Shown: positions 22,511 through 30,271 of the stretch, one piece after another
How positions within the stretch are numbered: the first letter of the stretch is position 1
Layout of the letters: every line of letters starts with the position of its first letter
NCBI GenBank assembly: GCA_024304855.1
Contig: JAMWZG010000011.1
Coordinates: 1 to 36,177 of the forward strand
Length of the DNA: 36,177 bases
Direction: 5' to 3'
Source: Paracoccaceae bacterium
GTDB lineage: Bacteria; Pseudomonadota; Alphaproteobacteria; Rhodobacterales; Rhodobacteraceae
Position numbers and translations under genes: made by a program
The notes under the pieces: generated by a model
What the model was told of the DNA's origin: nothing
Database searches by the model: none
Seen by the model: the letters and a program-made list of their open reading frames with translations, nothing else

Positions 22511-24526
22511 TCAGAGGTTGCCCGCTGCCATTTCGCGCGCGATGTGATCGGCCTGCCGGATCGCCAGCGCCACGATGGTCAGCGTCGGGTTTTCTGCCGC
22601 CCCCGTGGTGAACTGCGATCCGTCCGAGATGAACAGGTTCGCAATGTCATGGGTCTGGCCCCATTTGTTGCAGACGCCATCTTCGGGCCTTTCCGACATG
22701 CGGTTGGTGCCAAGGTTATGCGTGGACGGATAGGGCGGAGTCGGGAAGGACCGGGTCGCCCCCACCGCATCATAGATCGCCATCCCTTGTGTATAGGCAT
22801 GATTGCGCATCGCCACGTCATTGGGGTGATCGCTGAAATGCACATTCGCCACGGGCAGGCCCCACTGATCCTTGGTGTCGGACAGGGTGACGCGGTTGGT
22901 GGCCTGCGGCATATCCTCGCCCACGATCCACATGCCTGCCATGTTTTCATAGTGATCCAGCGCCGTGGTGAACCCACGCCCCCAGCCACCGGGATTGAGG
23001 AAGGCCGCCATGAAGGGAAGGCCCAGAGCCAGCGTCTCCAGCTCATAGCCGCCGACGAACCCGCGCGAAGGATCGTGCCGCGACTCGTCCTGAATGATCC
23101 CGGCCATCGTCGTGCCGCGCCACATGCGCACGGGCTTGTCGAAGATGCCATAGATCGACCCCGTGGTATGGCGCATGTAGTTGCGCCCCACCTGATCCGA
23201 GCTGTTGGCGAGTCCATTGGGGAACATGCTGGACGCCGAGTTCAGCAGCAGGCGCGGGCTTTCAAAGCTGTTGCCTGCCACGCTGACGATCCGCGCCTTT
23301 TGCAGATGCAGATTGCCGTCCTTGTCGAAATATTCGACCCCCGTGACCTTGCCCGTATCGTCATGCAGGATGCGGGCGACATGGGCATGGTCGCGCACTT
23401 CCAGATTGCCCGTCGCCTCGCCGCGCGGAATGTCGGTATAGGCGGCAGACCATTTGGCCCCCCATTTGCAACCCTGAAAGCAGAACCCCGTCTGCTGGCA
23501 GGCCGGACGCTCGTCATAATCGGCCGAGTTGATGGCCATGCGCCCGGTATGCACCTCCTTGTAGCCCAGCTTCTTGGCCCCGGCTTCAAAGACCTTGTAA
23601 TTGTTGTTGCCGGGCAGGCCCGCGCGACCTTCGGTCAGGGTCACGCCCAGCTTGGTTTCGGCCAGCGCATACCAGGGGGCCATCTCGGCGGCATCAATCG
23701 GCCAATCCAGCAGGTTCGCCCCCTCGACCGCGCCATAGGTGCTCAGCGCCTTCCACTCATGTTCCTGAAAGCGGATCGAGGCGCCGGCCCAATGGGTTGT
23801 CGTGCCGCCCACCGCCTTGACGATCCAGGCGGGCAGGCCGGCAAAATCCTTGGCCACGCGCCAGTCGCCGCTGGTGGTGCGGGCATCCAGCCAGGCCAAT
23901 TGGCCGAAACTGTCCCATTCGTCGTTGATGTAATCGTCGGGCAGATAGCGCCCGCCCGCCTCGAGCGCCACGACCTTGACGCCCTTTTGCGCCAGTTCAT
24001 TGGCCAGAACACCGCCGATGTCGTCAAAGCCACGGTCGATATATCCGCCCTGGCTGAAGGACTCGCCCTCGTAGCCGAAGATCGGCCAGACATCCTTCTG
24101 GTTATAAAGGCCCGTCACCAGACCCGCGCGGACGGTCTGGAAAAAGACCTCGCCCTCGATCGCTTGCAGAACCTTCACGCGGTCCTCCTCCCAGCCGATC
24201 GAGACGTAATCGGCATGGCCCTGCGCCTGTGCGGCCGCGTTCAGCGATGCGATTCCCGCAGCGACCAGATCCTTGGCCGCCGCATCGTCATAGCCCTTGA
24301 CGGCCACCGCATAGAAACGGTCCGCCACCTGATCATGGGGATAGATGTCGCGTGCCATCTGCATCAGGGTTGCCATCTGTTCCGGCGTGATGACCGACAC
24401 TTCCATCGCCCAGGCCGCATCGGGCGCGGCGATGAAGCCGGTGCCCGTGACGGCCAGCGCCCCGGCCGCCACGGCGCGCCCCAGAAGCGCGCGCCGGGTC
24501 AGCCCCTTTCGTTCCACTTGTGTCAT
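22511..24526 (-). CDS. GMC oxidoreductase fused to gluconate-2-dehydrogenase subunit 3-like domain; FAD glycine motif missing
   Basis: 671 aa. Residues 1-40 are a Tat signal (LTRRALLGRAVAAG). About 45-168 resembles the gluconate 2-dehydrogenase subunit 3 family (ITPEQMATLMQMARDIYPHD, later FGYEGESFSQGGYIDRGFDD). From residue 171 it is a GMC flavoprotein dehydrogenase: VLANELAQKGVKVVALEAGGRY, GGTTTHWAG, CFQGCKWGAKWS, the catalytic-type STHNLGTNRM and NPTLTIVALAIR. In normal relatives the two parts are separate proteins, and the GMC part begins with a beta strand and G-x-G-x-x-G. Here GFDDI runs straight into GGVLANEL, so that FAD-binding loop is absent. The frame is open throughout, suggesting an in-frame deletion fusing two genes and probably abolishing FAD binding. 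No cytochrome c subunit is adjacent. It may be inactive or diverged. Confidence 0.85.
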   Translation of the reverse strand: MTQVERKGLTRRALLGRAVAAGALAVTGTGFIAAPDAAWAMEVSVITPEQMATLMQMARDIYPHDQVADRFYAVAVKGYDDAAAKDLVAAGIASLNAAAQAQGHADYVSIGWEEDRVKVLQAIEGEVFFQTVRAGLVTGLYNQKDVWPIFGYEGESFSQGGYIDRGFDDIGGVLANELAQKGVKVVALEAGGRYLPDDYINDEWDSFGQLAWLDARTTSGDWRVAKDFAGLPAWIVKAVGGTTTHWAGASIRFQEHEWKALSTYGAVEGANLLDWPIDAAEMAPWYALAETKLGVTLTEGRAGLPGNNNYKVFEAGAKKLGYKEVHTGRMAINSADYDERPACQQTGFCFQGCKWGAKWSAAYTDIPRGEATGNLEVRDHAHVARILHDDTGKVTGVEYFDKDGNLHLQKARIVSVAGNSFESPRLLLNSASSMFPNGLANSSDQVGRNYMRHTTGSIYGIFDKPVRMWRGTTMAGIIQDESRHDPSRGFVGGYELETLALGLPFMAAFLNPGGWGRGFTTALDHYENMAGMWIVGEDMPQATNRVTLSDTKDQWGLPVANVHFSDHPNDVAMRNHAYTQGMAIYDAVGATRSFPTPPYPSTHNLGTNRMSERPEDGVCNKWGQTHDIANLFISDGSQFTTGAAENPTLTIVALAIRQADHIAREMAAGNL

Positions 24527-24550
24527 TCTTGTCTCCTCCCTTGGAATGAA

Positions 24551-24574
24551 CCGGCCGCCCTCCCCGACGGCCGG
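24551..24574. repeat. Inverted repeat between VOC and GMC genes
   Basis: CCGGCCG (24551-24557) and CGGCCGG (24568-24574) form a 7-bp GC stem with a 10-base loop in the 59-bp gap. It could attenuate transcription or protect the transcript between the VOC and GMC genes. There is no T-tract. Confidence 0.35.
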
Positions 24575-24585
24575 GAAGGCGGGCG

Positions 24586-24981
24586 CTACAGGAAGCGGCC
24601 ACCGCGTTGCAGGACTTCGATCTGATACCCATCCGGGTCGGCGATGAAGAAGAACTTCGCGACCGTCACACCGTTGTTCTTGAAATCCACCAGATTGCGC
24701 GGGGCAAGGCCCGCATCCGTCAGCCGGGCGTGCTCGGCCTCGACATCCTCGACCGAGACCGCCAGATGCCCATAGCCATCGCCCAGATTGTAAGGTTCGG
24801 TCCGGTCCTTGTTGACGGTCAGCTCCAGCTCGAAGCTGCTTTCGTCATTGGACATGTAGATCAGGGTGAAGCCGTCGAAATCCAGCCGGTCGGCCACCTT
24901 CAGGCCGAAGGCCGTCTCATAGAACGCCACGCTGCGCGCCTCATTCAGCACGCGGATCATCGAATGTATTGTCTTGGCCAT
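24586..24981 (-). CDS. VOC-family protein, glyoxalase I-like
   Basis: A 131-aa cytoplasmic protein with a strong AGGAGG site. Two beta-alpha-beta-beta-beta modules are evident: HSMIRVLNEARSVAFYETAFGL and YGHLAVSVEDVEAEHARL. Putative metal ligands are H6, an acidic residue at E51 or E53, H72 and E122 (in DPDGYQIEVLQR), matching the His-Glu-His-Glu set of glyoxalase I. It lacks the longer lactoylglutathione-binding detail needed to assert GloA. It is upstream of the GMC gene in the same direction, 59 bp apart, and is preceded by a perfect 18-bp palindrome. Confidence 0.88.
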   Translation of the reverse strand: MAKTIHSMIRVLNEARSVAFYETAFGLKVADRLDFDGFTLIYMSNDESSFELELTVNKDRTEPYNLGDGYGHLAVSVEDVEAEHARLTDAGLAPRNLVDFKNNGVTVAKFFFIADPDGYQIEVLQRGGRFL

Positions 24982-25036
24982 ATGCCCTCCTGAACTTGTC
25001 GTTCTGGTAAGGCTAGCGGACCAATTTCCGGGGCGG

Positions 25037-25054
25037 GTAGTAGGTGACTACTAC
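25037..25054. promoter_or_regulatory. Perfect 18-bp palindrome upstream of VOC-GMC genes
   Basis: GTAGTAG-GTGA-CTACTAC is a perfect 7+7 inverted repeat with a 4-base spacer, 56 bp before the VOC ATG (24981) and 17 bp beyond the stop of the ribbon-helix-helix gene (25071). Its symmetry and size suit a dimeric helix-turn-helix regulator, for example a LuxR/NarL-type protein, as an operator for the VOC-GMC transcript. The regulator is not identified. Confidence 0.6.
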
Positions 25055-25070
25055 AGGCCCGATATTTTCA

Positions 25071-25370
25071 TCACTCGGCGGCGAAGCGCGGCTCGGGTTG
25101 CGGCACCTGTTCCAGCTCTCCCAGATGGATCGTGCAGGCGCAGCGCAGGAGCGAGGTGAAATTCGTCACCTCGCCATGCTGTTCGAGCACTTCAGCATGG
25201 AGTTTCGACACGAAGGCCGGTGTCGAGACGCCGTCTTTCTCGGCCATCTGATCGACAATCCCCCAGAAGGCCCGTTCTAGGCGTATGCTGGTGGATTGTC
25301 CGTTCAACCTCAGGCGACGGGTGATGTATTCATAACGGCTGGGATCTTGGCCCGCGAAAATCTGGCACAT
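25071..25370 (-). CDS. Ribbon-helix-helix domain protein
   Basis: A 99-aa protein starting MCQIFAGQDPSRYEYITRRL after a GGGAGGA site. The RLRLNGQSTSIRLERAFWGIVDQMAEKDGVSTPAFVSKLHAEV part is a ribbon-helix-helix domain (beta strand with alternating polar residues, then two helices), a family common in alphaproteobacteria. Such proteins may bind DNA or serve as adaptors; their targets are largely unknown. It is 45 bp downstream of the third importer's ATPase, so it may end that operon. The 18-bp palindrome just downstream is a candidate target, though nothing in the sequence links the two. Confidence 0.8.
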   Translation of the reverse strand: MCQIFAGQDPSRYEYITRRLRLNGQSTSIRLERAFWGIVDQMAEKDGVSTPAFVSKLHAEVLEQHGEVTNFTSLLRCACTIHLGELEQVPQPEPRFAAE

Positions 25371-25415
25371 CCTGGCATCCTCCCTGTGCTGATGATGCCG
25401 GAATGCGGGGACAGG

Positions 25416-26213
25416 TCAAGTAAAGCCCGCGTGCAACGCCGCAAGAGGTGCGGGGTCGGGTGATCCGGGGGCGCCAATCGGGTGGGCGACCAGCACGGGA
25501 TGGCCGGTGCGGCAGGTCAGGATTTCCGGCGCAATCTGCCAATGCGCGGCAATACTGCCCGAGGTCAGCACATCCTCCGGGGCACCATCCGCCACCAATT
25601 GCCCTGCGGCCAGCACGATCAACCGGTCGCAGAAGCGTGCCGCCAGCGTCAGGTCATGCAGCGCGCACAGCACCGGCACAGCGGCGGCGCGGGCATGGGC
25701 GCGCAACCGCGCCAGCACCTCCATCTGGTGATGCAGGTCCAGCGCGGATGTCGGCTCGTCCAGCAGCAGCAGACGGGGGTCGCGGAAAAGACGCTGCGCC
25801 AGCAGCACCCGTTGCTGTTGCCCACCCGACAGCGCGTTCAGCGGGCGCGATGCCAGTTCCGACAAGCCAAGCCCGGACAGGCAGTCCAGCGCCGCCTCCA
25901 GCAGCGCAGGCGGCACCCGCAGACCCAGTTCCTCGCGTCGCCCCAGCAGAACGGCTTCCAGAACGGTCAGGGTCGAACGCACCGCGAAATTCTGGGGCAG
26001 GTGCCCGATGTCCTGCCGCGTCAGGGGATGGCCATCACGGTGCAGGTCCACCGTCTCGGGCACCTGCCCGGCGATGGCCGCCAGAAGCGTGCTTTTGCCT
26101 GCCCCGTTCGGTCCGATGATGCCCAGCATCTGCCCTTGCGGAATGCCAAGCCGAAGCGGGTGCAGGATCACCGCGTTTCTGCGGCTGATGGCGGGAATAG
26201 CGATCTCGATCAT
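25416..26213 (-). CDS. FecCD-type ABC importer, ATP-binding protein (third importer)
   Basis: A 265-aa ATPase. Walker A is GPNGAGKST, the signature LSGGQQQR, Walker B LLLLDEPTSALD and the H-loop CALHDLT. The last ~50 residues are a variable tail. It follows the permease by 4 bp in the same direction and completes a binding protein-permease-ATPase set for an iron or other metal complex. It is clearly distinct from the two other ATPases in the window (different signature and tail). Confidence 0.9.
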   Translation of the reverse strand: MIEIAIPAISRRNAVILHPLRLGIPQGQMLGIIGPNGAGKSTLLAAIAGQVPETVDLHRDGHPLTRQDIGHLPQNFAVRSTLTVLEAVLLGRREELGLRVPPALLEAALDCLSGLGLSELASRPLNALSGGQQQRVLLAQRLFRDPRLLLLDEPTSALDLHHQMEVLARLRAHARAAAVPVLCALHDLTLAARFCDRLIVLAAGQLVADGAPEDVLTSGSIAAHWQIAPEILTCRTGHPVLVAHPIGAPGSPDPAPLAALHAGFT

Positions 26214-26217
26214 CGTG

Positions 26218-27273
26218 CTACATCTCCTTGTGGCGCAGGATGACCACGATCAGCATGGGAATGCCGGCCACGGCCGTGATGATCCCCACCGGGATCGCTG
26301 CCCCCTGTGACAGCAGTTTCCCCGCGACCGAGGCCGCAACCATGATCACAGCGCCGGCCAGTGCCGCCAATGGCAGCGACAGGCGATGATCCTCGCCGAC
26401 AAGGGCGCGGGCCATATGAGGTGCAATCAATCCGACAAAGCCGATGGTGCCCGTGAAACTGACCGCCCCTGCCGTCAGCGCGGCGGTGATCAGAAAGCAG
26501 CGTTTGCGCAATGCCGCCACATCCAGACCAAGGCTCGCTGCATTCGCCTCTCCCAGCCGGAGCGCAGTCAGCGCCCAGATGTCGCGGATGATGACGGGCA
26601 GGCAGACCAGCAGGATCGCGCCCGAGACCTGCACCGCTGTCCAGTTGGCCCTGAGCAACGATCCGAACAACCAGAAGACGATCTGTTGCAGCACCTCGGG
26701 CGCGGCCAGAAACTGCACCAGCGCCTGAAGCGACTGGAAGAAGAACAGAACCGCGATGCCCGCCAGCACAAGGATGTCGGGACTGGCCCCCTTGGTGCGG
26801 GAGACCAGCCAGACCATGCCCGTTGCCAGCAATGTGGCGGCAAAGGCGGCCAGTGGAGTCAGCAACCATTGCGGGATGGGCGCGGCGATGTAGGAGGTGC
26901 CAAGGATCGCCAGCGCCGCCCCGAACCCGGCAGCCGCCGAAAACCCCAGCGTGAAGGGCGAGGCCAGCGGATTGGCCAGTATCGTCTGCATCAGCAGCCC
27001 CGCCAATCCCAGCGATACGCCCACGATCACGGCCATGGCCAGTTGCGGCAGACGGATCTGCCACAGAATCGTCGCCGCGGCCCGATTTGCGCCGCTTGGT
27101 CCCGCAAGCAGCGCCTGCCAGACCTCGGGCGGGCTCATGCGCGAGGGGCCGGTGCCCAGATCCAGCAGCGCCAGAACAGCCAGCAACAGGACGGCGGCCA
27201 TAACCGCCGCCCCGCGCTGTGCGGCACGGACCTGCCATGACCGAAGGGCGCGTGTCTGTGCCGCGACGCTCAT
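26218..27273 (-). CDS. FecCD-type ABC importer permease (third importer)
   Basis: A 351-aa permease with about ten hydrophobic helices. Signature segments are RLPQLAMAVIVGVSLGLAGLLMQTILANPLASPFTLG and FVGLIAPHMARALVGEDHR. The usual R-L-P-R reads R-L-P-Q here. Being single length, it would act as a homodimer, as in BtuC or HmuU. The ATG overlaps the binding-protein stop (ATGA), showing coupling. Confidence 0.92.
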   Translation of the reverse strand: MSVAAQTRALRSWQVRAAQRGAAVMAAVLLLAVLALLDLGTGPSRMSPPEVWQALLAGPSGANRAAATILWQIRLPQLAMAVIVGVSLGLAGLLMQTILANPLASPFTLGFSAAAGFGAALAILGTSYIAAPIPQWLLTPLAAFAATLLATGMVWLVSRTKGASPDILVLAGIAVLFFFQSLQALVQFLAAPEVLQQIVFWLFGSLLRANWTAVQVSGAILLVCLPVIIRDIWALTALRLGEANAASLGLDVAALRKRCFLITAALTAGAVSFTGTIGFVGLIAPHMARALVGEDHRLSLPLAALAGAVIMVAASVAGKLLSQGAAIPVGIITAVAGIPMLIVVILRHKEM

Positions 27274-28361
27274 GGCAGTTGTGTCACAAAGACACCTTTT
27301 GCCGGGATCGGCAAATAAGCCTCATAGAAGGCCGCGAGTTCCGCTGCGGGGCCCACATCGGCAAAAGCCTCAGGATATAGCGCCTTGGTGATGGCGCGGG
27401 CATAGACGAAATCCGACAGCGTGCGATTGCCACCATGATAGACGCCGTAAACCTGGCCGGTCCGCACCGCAGGCAGGTCCGCCCATCCGTCGCGCGCCAC
27501 ATAGGCGGCCATGCGCGCCTGTGCCAGCACGCCATCCTGGCCGAAACCCAGAAGAACGGCCTCGGGCCGGTTCAGCCATTCCGACCCTGCCAGCAGGATC
27601 ACATCGGGTTGCTGCGCGATGATGTATTCGGGGTTCAGCGGCCCCCAGTTCTCGATCTGGCCCGCCGCGATATTCTGACCGCCGACCATGTCGATCACAC
27701 CTGCCCACATGCCGCGACCATAGCTGTTGCCGATTTCGGACGGGCCGCGCTGGGCCAGTTCGACATAGATCTTGCGATCCGAAGGGCCGGCCTTGGCGAT
27801 GCGCTCAAGGGTGTCGCGCGTCTTGGCCTCATACATCGTGGCCAGTGCCTCGGCCCGTTCCGGCTGTCCCATCACCGCCCTAAGGATGCGGGTGGACAGA
27901 AGATGCCGTTCCAGCGTCTGCGCATTATAGTCGATGGCGACGACAGTGATCCCGGCGGCGTCCAGTTGCGCCATGCCCGGTGCGCCAATCGCGGCGGTCT
28001 GCCAGGCCGACAGGATTGCGACATCGGGCTGCGATGCGATCAGCGCCTCGACAGAGAAGCTGTTGTCATCGGCATTGCCGAAGTCCGGCAGATCCTTCAG
28101 TTGCGGAAAGCGGGCGGTATAGGCGGCCCATTGGCCAGGGCGCCAGTCCGCCCAAGGCGCGCGCGAAAGCGAGACCAGACGCTCCACCCCTTCGGCTCCG
28201 GCGACGGCCAGATAATCCTCGTAGTAGAACCCAAGCGCCACACGTTCGGGCACGCTGGCAAGCGTCACATCGCGCCCGTCAATGTCGGTCAGGGTGATCT
28301 GCGCCATGGCAGGCAGGGCGCTCATGCAGGTGGCCCATGCGGCCAGTATCAGATGTTTCAT
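27270..28361 (-). CDS. FecB-type periplasmic binding protein (third importer)
   Basis: The start at 28361 (MKHLILAAWATCMSALPAMAQ) is chosen over a further upstream in-frame codon because the Sec signal begins here and AAAGGA lies about 7 nt upstream. The 363-aa protein opens ITLTDIDGRDVTLASVPERVALGFYYED, has SFSVEALIASQPDVAILSAW and EYIIAQQPDVILLAGSEW, typical of class III binding proteins. The SLSRAPWADWRPGQWAAYTARFPQL insert is not one I link to a known ligand. Nearby copper proteins raise the possibility of a copper or other metal complex rather than ferric siderophore. A 170-bp structured leader precedes it. Confidence 0.88.
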   Translation of the reverse strand: MKHLILAAWATCMSALPAMAQITLTDIDGRDVTLASVPERVALGFYYEDYLAVAGAEGVERLVSLSRAPWADWRPGQWAAYTARFPQLKDLPDFGNADDNSFSVEALIASQPDVAILSAWQTAAIGAPGMAQLDAAGITVVAIDYNAQTLERHLLSTRILRAVMGQPERAEALATMYEAKTRDTLERIAKAGPSDRKIYVELAQRGPSEIGNSYGRGMWAGVIDMVGGQNIAAGQIENWGPLNPEYIIAQQPDVILLAGSEWLNRPEAVLLGFGQDGVLAQARMAAYVARDGWADLPAVRTGQVYGVYHGGNRTLSDFVYARAITKALYPEAFADVGPAAELAAFYEAYLPIPAKGVFVTQLP

Positions 28362-28480
28362 GTCTGTATCCTTTGGGATGTGGTGATGACAGGACAGGGG
28401 CGCAGGCGGCACCTCGCCGGTGCGGCGGTGCTGACGCCAGCCGTTTCCAGCCAGAGATTGCGGTCCTGTGATGGTTTGAA

Positions 28481-28520
28481 TGCCTGTCCGCTGTTTGCGG
28501 GAATGAGTGCCCGACAGGCA
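28481..28520. promoter_or_regulatory. Long hairpin in the leader of the third importer
   Basis: TGCCTGTC (28481-28488) pairs with GACAGGCA (28513-28520), enclosing a smaller CCGC/GCGG stem (28487-28499). It sits in the 170-bp gap between the small exported protein gene and the binding-protein gene. Read on the minus strand it could terminate or attenuate the upstream transcript or structure the importer leader. It does not carry the conserved bases of a cobalamin riboswitch. Confidence 0.35.
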
Positions 28521-28531
28521 CCCGGACGGGA

Positions 28532-28918
28532 TCAGACCGACATGGGCGGAGCGCGGGTCTGCGCGCGGGGTGGGGCGGTCGCAGGCGGCAGCAGCAGGTG
28601 GTGATGAGCGACCAGCGTCGTCTCGCGCAGCCGTCGCGCCTGCGCTGCGCAGCAGGATGGATCATGATCGGGCATCGCCTGCGAGATCACGAGGCAGGCC
28701 ATGCCATGCCCTTCGGCCTCGCCGTCAGGCTGCGGGGGCGCGGGTGTCACGACACCATCGGCGGCGATGAGCATCTCGCGCGGGCCGCCGTCGGTGCAGA
28801 TCACCATGCGCATCCCGTCGCCATCGCTGGCACGCATCATCCCCTGCGGCACCGTTCCGGCGGCCAGCAGCGCGAGCATCAGAACAGCGCGCAGAAGGAT
28901 GATGACGGGTGTGATCAT
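28532..28918 (-). CDS. Small exported protein, DUF2946-like
   Basis: A 128-aa protein with an N-terminal hydrophobic segment (VIILLRAVLMLALLAAGTVPQG), then MRMVICTDGGPREMLI, a Cys-containing SCCAAQARR stretch and a C-terminal HHHLLLPPATAPPRAQTRAPP tail. Small exported proteins of this pattern (DUF2946 as I recall it) often sit beside copper or TonB-related genes. Its start overlaps the trmO stop by four bases. A metal-binding periplasmic role is plausible from the His/Cys residues but not demonstrated. Confidence 0.65.
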   Translation of the reverse strand: MITPVIILLRAVLMLALLAAGTVPQGMMRASDGDGMRMVICTDGGPREMLIAADGVVTPAPPQPDGEAEGHGMACLVISQAMPDHDPSCCAAQARRLRETTLVAHHHLLLPPATAPPRAQTRAPPMSV

Positions 28919-29406
28919 GCGTTCAGATTATCCACGCCGGTCAGCCATGGCTTGATGTCCAGCAGCGGTGTTCCGTCAAAGGCGTCCAGCGCATCCACGG
29001 TCAGGATGCCAGCCGCATGGTCTATGTCCAGCAGCCGCACACAGGCCAGCGCCACCGGATTGGGCCGCGCGGGCGAGCGCAGGGCAAAGACACCGCGCGG
29101 CGCGGGGCGATGGGCGGGGCTCTGCACGATCAGATCGCGCCGCGCCTCCGCCATCCAATACAGCAGGATGACCCCGTCGCCGGGCAAGAGACCATCCAAT
29201 CCGGGGCGATAGGCAGGATCGACCACAGCCTGAAACAGCCCGCCGCGGCTGCGCGCCTCGGTCAGGTTCTTGGGGCAGTCGCCCTTGCGCCACGGGGTTG
29301 CCAGATGGCCGATGAAGGCAAGGCCCGCCTGCGCAGTCTGGCCCGGATCAAAGGACAGCGCCCTTTCGCCGGGGCGTGCGTCATTATCCGCCATGCGCCG
29401 CACCAT
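28915..29406 (-). CDS. trmO: tRNA (N6-threonylcarbamoyladenosine(37)-N6)-methyltransferase TrmO (TsaA/VirR-like)
   Basis: The family match is clear: FIGHLATPWRKGDCPKN at the start of the domain, then GVFALRSPARPNPVALACVRLLDI and DALDAFDGTPLLDIKPW. TrmO uses S-adenosylmethionine to N6-methylate t6A37 in tRNA-Thr. ATG at 29406 (163 aa) has an AGG a few bases upstream; 29394 and 29463 are other in-frame starts. It overlaps the end of the copper-chaperone gene by about 23 bp and the start of the next small gene by 4 bp, so a tRNA enzyme is embedded in a metal-related operon. Agrobacterium VirR belongs to the same family. Confidence 0.9.
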   Translation of the reverse strand: MVRRMADNDARPGERALSFDPGQTAQAGLAFIGHLATPWRKGDCPKNLTEARSRGGLFQAVVDPAYRPGLDGLLPGDGVILLYWMAEARRDLIVQSPAHRPAPRGVFALRSPARPNPVALACVRLLDIDHAAGILTVDALDAFDGTPLLDIKPWLTGVDNLNA

Positions 29407-30271
29407 GTGCCTGGCCGACCATGCCGGCGCGACCGATGACGATCGTCCCCTCGAAGCGATCAAGGCGCGCGGTCAGGTCGGCCTCCAGCCCGGCTTCGGC
29501 GGTGACAACTGCCTGCGCCAGCGTCTCTGCATCGGTCCGGCTCAACCCTTGCGCCATGAAACTGGCGGGCTGCAACAGGCTTTCGCCGGCGCAAAGCTCG
29601 ACCACCCAGCCCTGCGCATCGCGGCGCAGAAAGGCGCGCCCGGCATTGCCATCCTGCGACCAGCCAGCCACGGCAACATCGCCCTGCACGATGATCGGCG
29701 CGACCTGCAAGGGCGCGTCGGCGCGGTCGAACTGCGCCATCAGCAGCGTCGCAATCTGCGCTGTGGCCGAGGTGTCCTCTGCGCCCGGTGAAACAGCGGA
29801 ATGGTCGTGCTGGCTGTGATCGCCACCCCCCGGCGGGTCGATCTGGAACGTGGTCTCGATCCGCCCGGCGCGTTCGAAGATGAAGGTGACGGGATGCAGC
29901 TCTCCCTCGGTCAACGGTCGGGTCAGGCCCATCAGCATGATGTGGAAACCGCCCGGCTCGAGCGCGACGATGTCGCCCGCCGGAATGGTGATCCCGTCCT
30001 GCCGGATCATCCGCGCCACGCCATCGGCGCCATGTTCGGTGGTGTGCAGCTCTGCCACCGCCGCCACAGGCGTCTCGACCGCGATCAGACGGTCATCGGC
30101 GCTGCCCTCATTCGCGATGACGACATAGCCAGCCGCTGATTTCGCCATGGCCGAGGGTGCGGGGATATTGGGATGGATCAGTTCCAGATCACCTGCGGCA
30201 ATTCCATGCGCGACGCCCATCGGCGCGGTCAGAAGCAGCGCCGCGCTGAGCATGGCAAGAAGGGGGTTCAT
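29384..30271 (-). CDS. PCu(A)C copper chaperone with extra C-terminal domain (copper uptake system-associated)
   Basis: The start at 30271 gives a 295-aa protein with a Sec signal (MNPLLAMLSAALLLTAPMGVAHG) after AAAGGA; an in-frame ATG at 30379 also has AGAGGA upstream and would add 36 His-containing residues. Residues about 25-145 are a PCuAC cupredoxin-like chaperone. The copper motif H-(M)-x10-M-x21-H-x-M is present with exact spacing as H76, M88, H110 and M112, though the second residue is Thr. A His-rich linker (DHSQHDHS, 151-158) leads to a second domain (about 168-270: AGWSQDGNAGRAFLRR, WVVELCAGESL), like the NCBI copper uptake system-associated protein, normally separate. It likely carries Cu(I) in the periplasm, perhaps to cytochrome oxidase. 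Confidence 0.87.
   Translation of the reverse strand: MNPLLAMLSAALLLTAPMGVAHGIAAGDLELIHPNIPAPSAMAKSAAGYVVIANEGSADDRLIAVETPVAAVAELHTTEHGADGVARMIRQDGITIPAGDIVALEPGGFHIMLMGLTRPLTEGELHPVTFIFERAGRIETTFQIDPPGGGDHSQHDHSAVSPGAEDTSATAQIATLLMAQFDRADAPLQVAPIIVQGDVAVAGWSQDGNAGRAFLRRDAQGWVVELCAGESLLQPASFMAQGLSRTDAETLAQAVVTAEAGLEADLTARLDRFEGTIVIGRAGMVGQAHGAAHGG

Noticed and set aside
22499-24625. A 708-codon plus-strand frame opposite the GMC oxidoreductase
   Set aside because: It is an antisense shadow, with no motif or ribosome site, and overlaps the GMC gene over its full length.
28362-28531. A cobalamin riboswitch in the leader of the third importer
   Set aside because: The leader is long enough and has hairpins, but the conserved B12-box and GCCACTG-type core are not found on the minus strand.
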